Positions 1 through 12,900 of a stretch of 64,000 bases of DNA are shown here, piece by piece. Location: the NCBI GenBank assembly GCA_018398805.1, contig JAGFBZ010002391.1:62001-126000 (forward strand). The letters are read 5' to 3'. Every line of letters starts with the position of its first letter. Within the stretch, counting starts at the first letter, position 1. Below the pieces are notes generated by a model. The model made no database searches. It saw nothing but the letters and a program-made list of their open reading frames with translations, and had not been told where the DNA came from. The stretch is from Hirundichthys speculiger. Its lineage: Eukaryota > Chordata > Actinopteri > Beloniformes > Exocoetidae. The position numbers were made by a program, and so were the translations under genes.

Positions 1-804
1 AGACTGATTACATCATGCAGAAAATTCCCTTTAGGAGCAAGTTATTACTACTAAAGGAGGAGTCTATAAGCTATTAAATCAGGCTGTTTACTGCGTTGTC
101 CCACATACTGCTTCTGCTTTCTGGCTTTCTGTTTGTTAAATAATTATGCAGTGTAATATTTAAGTTTAGTCGTATATACCTCATTTTAAGAGTTGGTAAA
201 ATCTTTTTGTCTTTTCACTTAAAACCCTGAGAAATGAAAGAGGTCCTACTTTCTTTTTGTAATGACTGTACATTGAATCCAGCTTCATTTGTGGTTGTAT
301 TAATGTGATGTGAGTGCAGCAGGGCCCGTCCCAGTGTGGGAGCTCAGCACGCCGCCTCCGTGGCCCAGGCCTGACTCGGCCGCACAGCCAGAATATGACT
401 CCATAATATGACCTGAAAGAAATGAAATGTCACACATGAGGAATGCTGGGAACTCTGGGAGGGCGCCTCAGGCAAAGTTATTATGCTTGTTGCCTCTGAA
501 CTACAAACGCAGGAAGAAAAACTGTCTCCTCCACACCTGCGATTCAGATTAGTGTATTGTTTTACTGCAAGGTTGAAGCATCTGTTGGTCAAGAAGAAAC
601 TGGACTTGAGACGTCTTTAATAGGGTTTTATAACGATCAATAGAAGTACGTTCTCAAATAGGATGCTCTTCATTTGAGTACGTAAACCAACTTTGCAAAC
701 TTCTTCAGACAGTCAAAATGGTGCTTTGAGTTTCCGTTTCATCCAGCCCGGCTGCTTTAAGACATGTTTCTACTATATTCTTTGACGCTTTGCTCTCGTT
801 GCAG
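1..804. other. IQGAP1 upstream intron, right end
   Basis: This stretch is intron between the missing second exon and the first visible exon. I see no coding or repeat structure beyond ordinary AT-rich sequence and the acceptor tract before 805. Confidence 0.7.
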
Positions 805-961
805 ATGGATGGAGGCCTGCTTGGACGAGGAGTTGCCCCCGACTACAGAGCTGGAGGAGGGATTGAGGAATGGTGTCTATCTGGCCAAACTGGGCAACTT
901 CTTCGCTCCGCACACAGTTTCCCTCAAGAAGATTTATGACCGCGAGCAGACACGTTACAAG
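805..961 (+). CDS. iqgap1: IQGAP1 exon, calponin-homology domain part 1
   Basis: The exon begins after ttgcag with the last base of an Arg codon and encodes 52 residues from WMEACLDEELPP to YDREQTRYK. It ends at AAG before gtgaaa. By comparison with human this is about the third exon, so the true start codon is outside the window. The 51-bp minisatellite starts only 20 bp past this donor. Confidence 0.95.
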
Positions 962-3900
962 GTGAAAACGCTCACCTGCCTGGAGTCTGACCCAGTAAAG
1001 ATGACGAACCCAGTCTGCCTTTAGTCGTTTCAGGAGTCTGACCCAGTAAAGATGATGAACCCAGTCTGCCTTTAGTCGTTTCAGGAGTCTGACCCAGTAA
1101 AGATGACGAACCCAGTCTGCCTTTAGTCGTTTCAGGAGTCTGACCCAGTAAAGATGACGAACCCAGTCTGCCTTTAGTCGTTTCAGGAGTCTGACCCAGT
1201 AAAGATGATGAACCCAGTCTGCCTTTAGTCGTTTCAGGAGTCTGACCCAGTAAAGATGATGAACCCAGTCCTGCCTTTAGTCGTTTCAGGAGTCTGACCC
1301 AGTAAAGATGATGAAGAACCCAGAGTCGACCCAGTCTGCCTTTAGTCGTTTCAGGAGTCTGACCCAGTAAAGATGACGAACCCAGTCTGCCTTTAGTCGT
1401 TTCAGGAGTCTGACCCAGTAAAGATGACGAACCCAGTCTGCCTTTAGTCGTTTCAGGAGTCTGACCCAGTAAAGATGATGAAGAGTCCGTAAACCCCAGT
1501 CTGCCTTTAGTCGTTTCAGTCAGAGTCTGACCCAGTAAAGATGACGAACCCAGTCTGCCTTTAGTCGTTTCAGGAGTCTGACCCAGTAAAGATGATGAAC
1601 CCAGTCTGCCTTTAGTCGTTTCAGGAGTCTGACCCAGTAAAGATGACGAACCCAGTCTGCCTTTAGTTGTTTCAGGAGTCTGACCCAGTAAAGATGATGA
1701 ACCCAGTCTGCCTTTAGTCGTTTCAGGAGTCTGACCCAGTAAAGATGACGAACCCAGTCTGCCTTTAGTCGTTTCAGGAGTCTGACCCAGTAAAGATGAC
1801 GAACCCAGTCTGCCTTTAGTCGTTTCAGGAGTCTGACCCAGTAAAGATGATGAACCCAGTCTGCCTTTAGTCGTTTCAGGAGTCTGACCCAGTAAAGATG
1901 ACGAACCCAGTCTGCCTTTAGTCGTTTCAGGAGTCTGACCCAGTAAAGATGACGAACCCAGTCTGCCTTTAGTCGTTTCAGGAGTCTGACCCAGTAAAGA
2001 TGACGAACCCAGTCTGCCTTTAGTCGTTTCAGGAGTCTGACCCAGTAAAGATGATGAACCCAGTCTGCCTTTAGTCGTTTCAGGAGTCTGACCCAGTAAA
2101 GATGACGAACCCAGTCTGCCTTTAGTCGTTTCAGGAGTCTGACCCAGTAAAGATGATGAACCCAGTCTGCCTTTAGTCGTTTCAGGAGTCTGACCCAGTA
2201 AAGATGACGAACCCAGTCTGCCTTTAGTCGTTTCAGGAGTCTGACCCAGTAAAGATGACGAACCCAGTCTGCCTTTAGTCGTTTCAGGAGTCTGACCCAG
2301 TAAAGATGATGAACCCAGTCTGCCTTTAGTCGTTTCAGGAGTCCTGACCCAGTAAAGATGATGAACCCAGTCTGCCTTTAGTCCTTTAGTCGTTTCAGGA
2401 GTCTGACCCAGTAAAGATGACGAACCCAGTCTGCCTTTAGTCGTTTCAGGAGTCTGACCCAGTAAAGATGACGAACCCAGTCTGCCTTTAGTCGTTTCAG
2501 GAGTCTGACCCAGTAAAGATGACTAACCCAGTCTGCCTTTAGTCGTTTCAGGAGTCTGACCCAGTAAAGATGACGAACCCAGTCTGCCTTTAGTCGTTTC
2601 AGGAGTCTGACCCAGTAAAGATGACTAACCCAGTCTGCCTTTAGTCGTTTCAGGAGTCTGACCCAGTAAAGATGACGAACCCAGTCTGCCTTTAGTCGTT
2701 TCAGGAGTCTGACCCAGTAAAGATGATGAACCCAGTCTGCCTTTAGTCGTTTCAGGAGTCTGACCCAGTAAAGATGACGAACCCAGTCTGCCTTTAGTTT
2801 CAGTCTGACCCAGTAAAGATGACCCCCTCTGCCTTTAGTCGTTTCAGGAGTCTGACCCAGTAAAGATGACTAACCCAGTCTGCCTTTAGTCGTTTCAGGA
2901 GTCTGACCCAGTAAAGATGACGAACCCAGTCTGCCTTTAGTCGTTTCAGGAGTCTGACCCAGTAAAGATGATGAACCCAGTCTGCCTTTAGTCGTTTCAG
3001 GAGTCTGACCCAGTAAAGATGATGAACCCAGTCTGCCTTTAGTCGTTTCAGGAGTCTGACCCAGTAAAGATGATGAACCCAGTCTGCCTTTAGTCGTTTC
3101 AGGAGTCTGACCCAGTAAAGATGACGAACCCAGTCTGCCTTTAGTCGTTTCAGGAGTCTGACCCAGTAAAGATGACGAACCCAGTCTGCCTTTAGTCGTT
3201 TCAACCTTAGATCAGCGTATGACCAATGACCTCGTGGTTTACGCTGCTTAAAAATAATCTCATCCAGGGCCCAGGAATATATCGGTACCTTTTAAGATGT
3301 TTTTCACTAAATAAGATTGGATTTTTTTTTTAGAGATTTATATCGGAATAAAAGGATTATAGATGTAATAAAAAGAAACTCTGCAGGCAGCCGGTCAGAC
3401 TTTTAAAGTAGAAAACTCAAAAACAAAACAAAACTGCTGCGCTGTTATGCTGTTGCTTCGACGGCCTTTTTTGATTCTGTATGTAATTTTATTTATTTAT
3501 TTTTAGCTGTCAGTGTGTTTTGTATTTTAGATCGATTAGAAAAATAATTAAGGTTTTAAAAAAGTCAAATGTGATGTGTGTGTTTCATGGTTCCCTTTGA
3601 CCCTCTGTTGCACAGGAGATCCACAGTAGTTTTGTAAATTTTGATGGGGAATGAGAAAACCTGCCTGGCCTCACGAACAAAATGTTTATACTGAAAAAAA
3701 CACTTGCATGGAACAGCGGACAGCGAGGTTCTTTGGAATTTCTGCAGTGAGGAACTTTGGCACCATCTGAGTCCTTAAAGGCTGGAAGTTTCACCTCAGT
3801 GCGAAGTATTGAGCAGCTAGCGTAGCGTGAAGGTCTGAGCGGCAGATTCTAGCGCTAACAGTCGACCAGACGCTCGGATGCAGCGGGAGTCAGGTGGTGT

Positions 3901-6900
3901 CTTCACTGTACCTTTACCTGCAGAGCTCCCTCCATTTTGTCTCGTAGATGCACTAAAGGAGGAACTTCCATTATTTTTCACAAGCAATGACAGGAGTACA
4001 GCCGGTGACATGAAGTCATAAAAATACAAATTCTTGCATTAGTCAGACTAAAATTGTAATGTTTAAACGCATGTAGACTTATGAGTTATCTCAGTCAGAC
4101 TAACGCACCCAGATGATGGGGTTGGAGAACATTCAACTGGACTGAACTACGTGCTCCACCGTTTCACAGACGTCCTGGAAGATCCTGAAACCAAGTGATG
4201 CAGAGAATTTAAAAAAAAAAAAAAAAGAAAAGTAGTAAAACATTGGAGAACGTACAGATCACCAGCTGCAATTTACTGTTCCAGCTAAACTAAAAGTTCT
4301 TGTTTTGGTGTGAAGCAAAACTTGGTCACCTAGGAAACCAAGTTGTGGTCTACTATCACACTGTGAGTTTGGCCAGTGAATCAATTCTCTTCACGCGTTT
4401 ACATATTGGTACGTAGAAAGCAGCCCAATTAAAAGAGCCCAGTCAGGCTATAGTTATACCTGTAGATCAGCTAAAGTTTACCTGTGAACTTACGGAGTGT
4501 CTGTGAACTTACCGAGTGTCTGTGAACTTACCGAGTGTGGACTTGGACTGGATGACACGCTTGCGTTCGGATGCATTTATTTACAGGAAGTTGGGCCAAG
4601 TTCAGTTTCTTGACATGCTGATTTCCCAAGATTCCTCCTGTCATTGATATGGCCGTTATTTTTCCTTAACATCTACATTCTATAATAACTAATATAATAA
4701 TTCTCTTGCCTGTTAATATTTATTTTAACTGAAATTATATTATTTTTAATTGCTTCACAGCCCTAATGTCTGTATATATTTTTTCAAAAGTAGAACATAC
4801 CAAAGTGTCAAAGCTGAAAGGTGACAGAGCTTTGAAAAGCAATGATTTTTAAATCTTTCCTTCATAGTGTGAATCATTTAAAAAAAAAAAAATCTTTTTA
4901 ATCTTGTTTTTTTTTTTTCCATTTTGCTCTGAAATGCAGCAATGAGATATTTGCTGTTGTGCAAACCTCCTTAGACTCTTCTTAGGCGTTTATAACTTTA
5001 AGTCTACATTTTTACTGTCCCTTTTTTTTTAATTTTTCATACATTTCTTGAGCTACCTGAGGGGTTCTGCTGAATGGACCGTTGTTTTACGGTTGCTGTT
5101 CCCAATGGATGGACCGAAGCGTTTTAGTGAACAACGTCTTTGTTCTGTTCTGAAGTTTGGCTTCTCATTTACAGGCGACTGGTCTCCATTTCAGACACAC
5201 AGACAATGTCATCCAGTGGCTCAACGCCATGGCAGAGAAAGGATTGCCAAAGGTTAGTGTGACTACATGGATTCCCTCACCTGCCACAGTATTCACCTGT
5301 GAATTCAGTCTCAGATCAGAGTTAAAGCTGACATGATTATTTTCCCCTAAATGAGCTCCAAGCACTATATACCAGGTGTGCAAGGTGCCAGTTATATACA
5401 GTATAATTGGCTTTATTTTAGTGCATTTATTTTAGGTCTCATTTGTACTGGTGCAGTTACTGAAATGGGATATTTATACAAATTCAACCCCTAGTGAGCA
5501 TTAAAAGACTGTTTGCATTTCAGTGGAGAGTAACCCTTCATTTCCATAAACAAGGCTTTGGAAGATATATTTACGGAGCAGTAGCTGCAAAATGGGACTA
5601 ACGGACGATAAGCAGGTCGAAGTGGATCAGAACGATCAAATCAGACACCACCTATGTGTCTGTTCACACAAGGACATAACCTGGTTTAAAAGTAGATTAC
5701 AATGCAGTTGAGAGTTAGAGTTTCCATAACATTTGTGTAAATCCTGACTTTAGTCGTTCACATCATCATCAGCAGTTTCTGATCAGCTATTGGCTTTAAT
5801 CAGATGTACCGACTCCTGGACTGTTGATCAGAATTGGTCAAACCAATAAAATTTCTGGTGCAGCCCTGAGTAATCTATTATTGTTGGATAATTCACCATT
5901 AGCATGGAGCTCTGAGATGTTTAAATCTTTTTCACCAGTAAGTTTTTCAGTATAGAATACCCAAACATCGCTGCCTATACGGTATAAAAACCTGTAGAGG
6001 AACAAAACGTTTTGGACACTCAGCTTAATGTGATGTTGGGCTGCAGCCAGCAGCTCTGCTGAAGTTCAGAAACTCATTTAAATGTGTGCAACCCCGTTTG
6101 TAAAATGTGCATGTTTGTAGTTAGTGACTGGATGTGATCCCACATGGCCTGTAAAAGGACAACTTGCACCTATACAGTGGAACGATTGTTCTGAGAAAGT
6201 TCCACACGTTCAGACGTACAGTTTTGACAAAATTGAAAACTTGTTGTTATACTGGTGTGGAAGGAGGGAAAAGAGTATTAACCCAGTGCATCACTGATTG
6301 GCAGCCCCAGTAGAACATCTCCGTTCCTCTCTGGTTGCAGCACAGACGTGTTGGCGGGGCGTGAATCCATATTTATATTGTGTAATGCTTCGTGTATGAG
6401 CTAATATGCTGAATGACGCTTCCACGCGTGCTGCAACACGACGACCTTGTTCTGCTGCCGGGATGAATTCATGTCCTCTGTCTTCCAGATCTTCTACCCT
6501 GAAACCACAGACATCTACGACAGAAAGAACATGCCGCGCTGCATCTACTGCATACATGCTCTCAGGTGTGTGTTTTTTATTTGGCGGGGGTGGGGTGGGG
6601 GTGTGGGGTGTGGGGGGGTGTGGGGGGGCCCTGCAGCAGGCTGTTGCACCTTTTTTTCCCCTGTGGCCCGTTGACATTTTTGGCCTGCGCATGTTTCAGT
6701 GAGACATTTTTATGAGGTGAACAGTGTTTTAACAGAGAGGCATTCAGGTGTAGCAGGTGTTTAACTGCCTTTTAATCATTCAATGACATCAATACCAGAT
6801 GAAAACATTGATCAGACATCAGGACGTAACCCTCATCAATTCATGTGTCCTTGCATGGTGTATTTTTATTAAAGGAGAAGTTAGTCTTTCATTTAACTGT

Positions 6901-9900
6901 CAAATAGAACCCAGAAATAAAATGTGGAAGGATATTTGAGCTGCTCACTGTGATTTAATATGAGTAGAAATTAAATCAAAATCATGTCATGGCAGACTTT
7001 GTACATCTGCAAATGTGAAATTATCATCCAGTTAATCAATTTGATATTGTATCGTGGCTAAACTTGTAATTTAAACCCTTATAATTTACCATAAAAATAT
7101 GATCTGATCTTCATCGAGTTTACGTTAACAAACAGAATGTTCTTGACATTGTTTAACCCGTCCTTTAACCACTCCCAGTACTGGAGGCAAAAATAGGTGA
7201 AGCCTTGACGTTAATAACTGGTCAAACCTCCTTTAGCTGAAACGATTTCAAGCTTCTTTTTTTTGTATCTCTGCATCTGCACAACGTTCAGGGGGAATTT
7301 TTGACTATTCCTCTCTCCCAGAACTGACAGCTCAGACACATTTGTCAGTTGTCTGGTGTGAACGACTCTCTTGAGGCATCTCCATGGCGCTAAAGTCTGG
7401 GTGGTGGATTTATTTCAGTTACAGTCATTATCCTGCTTCTACCGAGCTTCAGCGGGTCGACACCCACCCTGACGTAATCCTGTTGGAGATTTTGAAATTA
7501 AATTTTCTCCTCGATGATTGCAAGTGATCCAGGTCCTGGGGCAGTGAAGCAAGCCCAGATCATGATGCTCCCTCCCACCCTGCTTCACCATTGGGAAGAC
7601 AGACGTAGTGTTTGTTTTTTGCGCCAGGCATCGTTGTCACTCGTGTGTTGTTCTTCACCTTTTTGGGAATTCTACCTTGTGCTTTTGGAGAGCTTTGCTG
7701 GGCACCTGCTGCTGAGAAGACTGGTCATCATACCAGACTGTCTCCATGTGTCTCCAGCTGGTCCAACTTTGGACTGATGGAAACCAGTGAATTCCAGTAA
7801 ATGCTGAGACCTTCCTGGGGAGGAAGGCAACCAGAAGAGCAGTGAAAGTACATCTGTGCACTGCGTACGCACGTACTACAGACTTTACAACCAGCTCCCC
7901 AACAAACATCTACACTAAAACGTAGTGTACATAATATTCATGGTACATATGTATGTACATATAATATTCAATGTGGCAGCAAATCATAATTTCACATTCT
8001 TCCTCCTCGTGTCTTTGGATCTGATATCTGAATTAAATGACTTTATGAGGGTCTAAAGTTCCTGTTCAGACAAACACTGCTTTTTAATAATCCTTCAGTG
8101 CCTGAATGTTTCATCATCTCTGATTGAACCCTCTTCTTCTTTTTGATAACAGTTTTGCTTTGGCAGTCATTTTTATCATGACACTAGTCTGCAGTCACAT
8201 TTGGCACCAAGTTCTTTTTTATTATTATTATTATTTTACATAAAATGGCCTCCTAGTCCTTGATTTTCCTACCCAAGGTCTTTTTTTTTAATCATTTTTC
8301 CAAGTCAGTTTCATTTGCATATCACTTTTCAAGTGCAAGTAAAACTCAAACTGCAAAAACAAAACTTTAAAACATGCGGAACACAGATATGAATCAGTAT
8401 GTATTAAATCAAAATTAAAATAACTTAATGAAGTCAACTCATAGCAATATTATACCTACTTAGATAAAAGTAGGAGCAAAAGGGTCAGCAGACCAGGAAG
8501 ACGGGCAGTGATTTTTTTCTTAATAATGTTAACACCTATGTTTGTTACTGTAAGTTGCAATAAAACCCTTTTGAGTTGGTCAATCCCGTACTCCTTAAAA
8601 GAAGCTCTTAAGAAGCCGTTTGACTGTTTTCCAGACCTGACACCAGCGATCCGACGGTTGAAAACTACTGCCCCTCAAGGTTCACAGCAGCATTAATGCT
8701 CTGCTACTGTGTTGAAACATCTGTTTCCTTGCTTTAAAGAGTCATGATTTCTAAAACACGGATGCTAGCTTGACCTGTCGCGCTCCAAACCATCTCTAAC
8801 CCCTCGAATTGTTTGTCTTTGTTTGTGCATCCTTTAACAGAAATCTCTCCTGTTCATTGTGTCACGATCCTGTTATTCATTTTTCACCGTCTTGTTTTCC
8901 AGTCTATACTTATTCAAGCTGGGCTTGGCCCCTCAGATCCAGGATCTGTATGGAAAAGTGGATTTCACCGGTAAGTGTGTGGGCCCGAACAAGTCCCCCT
9001 CATTTGCTCCTTATTAACCCAATTATGTCATCTAAAATCCACATCATTAGTTAGCATGAAGGTGAAAACGTGCGCCATAGAAGTGCGTGAAAGCAGAGTG
9101 TGGTAAGCCATCCTGAGGAGGAACTGTAGGAAATGTGAAAGTCATTAGTAATTGTGAGTTTTTCCTGTCCGTTGTGCTCAGCTTCCTGTCTCAGAGCCAG
9201 ACTCAGGAATCTGATTATCACACATGTGCCAGGAACAGTCTGTCTCTCACTTCACTCCCTCCTTTTACTCTTCTTTTTTTTCCTCCTGCAGTCCCTGATC
9301 TGTTCCCTCTCTTTCTCTCTCAGAGGAGGAGATCAACAACATGAAGAGTGAGCTGGAGAAGTATGGAATCCAGATGCCCGCCTTCAGCAAGATTGGCGGG
9401 ATTCTGGCCAATGAGCTCTCAGTGGACGAAGCTGCATGTGAGGGGGGGTCAGAGGTCGTGGGGGGGGGGCAGGATCTTACAGCTGCAGACTATTTACTCT
9501 ATACGTGCTTTGATCATGAAATGCATGTAATTCATTGCACTTTTTACACAGTTTACACAGGTTTGTTCGTGCAGTTCTCTCGTAAAGAGGCAGCTTACAA
9601 TAAAAGTCTTAAACTGTTAATGTCAGTAATGGGACACAGTTACAGCTACTGCAACAGAACCACAGACGATACAGATACGGTTTTAGTAAACGATATGAAG
9701 TTAAGTGTAATCATTTTAGTTCAGTGAAGTTTTTTTTGTAATTCAGATAAACCCAGTCGTGCTGATAGGATACATTCCTGTGAAAACATTTTCTTTCCCA
9801 GAATAACTACTGGAAATGACTCGGGTCCTAGACGCTTGCTTTTAACTTTGAGTTCTGCTAATTTTAGAGGAAGTGTTATCTCAAAGATAACAAGCTAAAA

Positions 9901-12900
9901 TACAGATAGACATCATAGAGGACAGAGTTCAAATGAATACGCTTTCTTAGCTGAAGACTGAAGCAAAAATGAAAACCGACAAAAAAGAAAACGAATTCAG
10001 TTGTAAACCAAGCTGTCCCTTTTTTTTTTTATCAGAAAATGCTGGATAAAGATGAATTAAAATGATTTAAGGGCTTATTCTTTCACCTTTAATCTTGAGT
10101 TTTTTTTTTAAACTTTTCATTACTGCAAAGTATATTCTCTTATTTTTATTACCAGTTTTAAAATGCATCATAAATATGAATCATGAAACCATGATGTCTA
10201 ATTAAAAGCACCTCTGAGTCTGAAAAAAGACATTAATTAGTGAGTTAATACTGAATAAACAAATGCTCAAATTATCAAGCCCATGGAATGAACTATTACA
10301 ACACTGAGATACTTTTCTTAAAATAATGACATAAATATATCTTAATGGAGATATTGGGACACTCTTTTGTTACGTTTTCATCCAAAAAAAAGGTCGGCGG
10401 TTTGTTCTCAACGCCAACAATGAAGCATGATAAATCCCTCAAAAAAAAAAAAAAAAAACAGGTCAGATTAGACAAATGATAGTAAACTTTGGCTTGTTTT
10501 GTTGGGAATTTACAAGTGATGAAATTATAAATCTTAGCTTTTGTCTGTGTAAGTGATCTCTTCTCCTTAAAGTGTTTTTTTTTTACCATTTATTTGCTTT
10601 TTTATAGCACTGATTTTATGTCTGCCAAAGTTATGCCACCATGAAGAGCGAGGAGGCAAACCGTCGTGGTTCTCAGAGAACAGGTTCCCTGAAATGAGGA
10701 AGAGAAAAAATGCATAAAATGTTTGAGCTTGATGAACTTTGTAGCTTCAGCACTCAAGTTTGTTTGGGGATTTAAAAAAATGGGTATAAATTAGACTATT
10801 TTATGTGAAAGTAAATCTAGGAGCTTCACAGACCCCTTTGACAGCACTTATTAAAAAATAAGCTGTTTGTTTTACTGTACAGAAATAAAAATGGAAGAGT
10901 ATCTAGTTTTTGGCTGCATCTTTAAAAAAAAAAAAAAATTTAAAATGCAGTGTATTTTACATAAACGAGCTGAACCAAAATCCGGACCTCTCCCTCCTCA
11001 GTACATGCTGCTGTGATCGCCATCAACGATGCCATCGACCACGGCGTACCGGAGGGCACGCTGGCCGCTATGCAGAACCCCAACGCCATGCTGGTCACCC
11101 TGGATCCCGACTCAGCCCGCCAGTACCACGACACGCTGTACCGCGCCAAGGGAGAGAAAGTGGCGTCCTCACGGAAGCGGGTAGGAGGCGTCTGCGTGGC
11201 GCATGGGGGGGTTCAAAGCCTGAGAGATGATGACATTTCCATGTGATTAACCCTCATCAGAGTTGGTATCTGGTTTCTAAGGGAACATTTGTCAATAGAT
11301 GACCAAAAGTCTCAAGATGGCTTCTGCAACTTTAGATGAATCTGTCCCGTTTTGACTTGAACTTTCCTGCACACGTTGTCACAAAATGAGAACCCAGTGG
11401 ACAAAAGTTCCCTTTGGAAATGCGTTCACTCTGCTCCGGGGTTTCTTCAAGGAGGACAAGCTGATATGTTGGGTTTCATCTGTAAGTGATGTAACATCTC
11501 TGTTGATTTTCACAGCAAATGGAGAACGCTGATGCAGAGAGAGACGTCTACGACGAGCTTCTCACTCAGGCTGAAATCCAGGGCAACATCAACACGGTCA
11601 ACGGTGAGAGCACCACACATGCCCTTCCAGTCTGAGATTTGTTAGCTCGTCTTAGTTTCTACGGTTCACTCGTGGAATGTCGACCTTTCTCCAACAGTGA
11701 GCAACGCCCTGAGCGGAGCTGAACAGGCTTTGCTGAGTGGAGATGAGGATAAATTATATGAAGCACTGAAGGCGATGGGCATTCAGAACCTCCAGCCTCA
11801 GAACAAAGGCTGGTACCTCAAGCAGCTGCAGGGCGACCGGGAGAGTAAAGAGCAGGTCGGAGCAGGTTTACGAACATCTGCTTCGTACATTTGTGGTGTG
11901 GAGAAAAACTCAAACAGTTTCAACTGTCTTTTTAGACGTCTCCGGGAGAAGCTCTGTCTAAGGATGAGCTGCAGAGCGGTGTGGATGTGGCCAACGAGAT
12001 CGCAGTAGGCTACCTGAAAAGTAATCCATCCATTCCTGCTGTGTCCCCTCAAGACCGACATCTGTTCATCATTCAGGCATAACCGTTTCCTGTTTTTGTG
12101 TAGTGTTGAAAGCAGTGGAGCGCATCAACGCCGCCGTCAGAGCGGGCGTGCCGCAGAAGACGGTGGAGGAGTTGATGAACCCCGACGCTCAGCTGCCCGA
12201 GGTTTTCCCGAGCGCCGCAGACCTCTACCAGAGAGAGCTCGCCAGTCTGCAGCAGCAGAGCCAAGAGGTGTTTGAGACTGAACACAGAAGAAGTACACGC
12301 ATGCACCATTTCACCAGGAAAATCAATCGATCACGAAAATCAATCGATCACGAGGCTCAATGGGGATCAATATCGGTAGAGGGTTACCGGGAAAAAACTG
12401 CACCATTTCACCAGGAAAATCAATCGATCACGAGGCTCAATGGGGATCAATATCGGTAGAGGGTTACCGGAAAAAAACAAAACAAAAACAGTTGCTTGCT
12501 CTGTCATTTTTAACTGATAAAACTCAAATTATAATGTGTAGAATTCATGTTCGCACCTTCTCAGTTGTGATCGTCCTCGCTACAAACATCACCGAGGAAG
12601 TTTCCTTTCTTCCTTTGTTCATCTTTCGTTGCCCGTGAAAAACGTCCTTTCATTACCTGCTTTTTAAAATTTGGTTATTCAGAAACTGCACATGAAAACA
12701 TTCATGCATTTTTGTATTGAACATTCATCCGGAAAAACACCCAAAAAAAACATTGATCACAAAACATAAAAACCTTTTTCTAAAACTGCATTAGATTATG
12801 ACTTGTTTCTCTTTGTTTCACTGCAGATATAAATAAATGAAGAGCTGTAGATTCCTGGTCTTAGTTCTCCAACAGAGAAGGAACATTACAGCACACAGAC

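Noticed and set aside
982..3203. CRISPR-like array
   Set aside because: Units are contiguous, with no unique spacers, in a vertebrate intron; it is a minisatellite.
2800..3204. 134-codon minus-strand open frame with 17-residue repeats
   Set aside because: It is the 51-bp minisatellite read in a frame that stays open because 51 is a multiple of three.
6291..6702. Overlapping frames around the G-rich stretch after exon 6489-6565
   Set aside because: They are shadows of the real exon and low-complexity G/C sequence.
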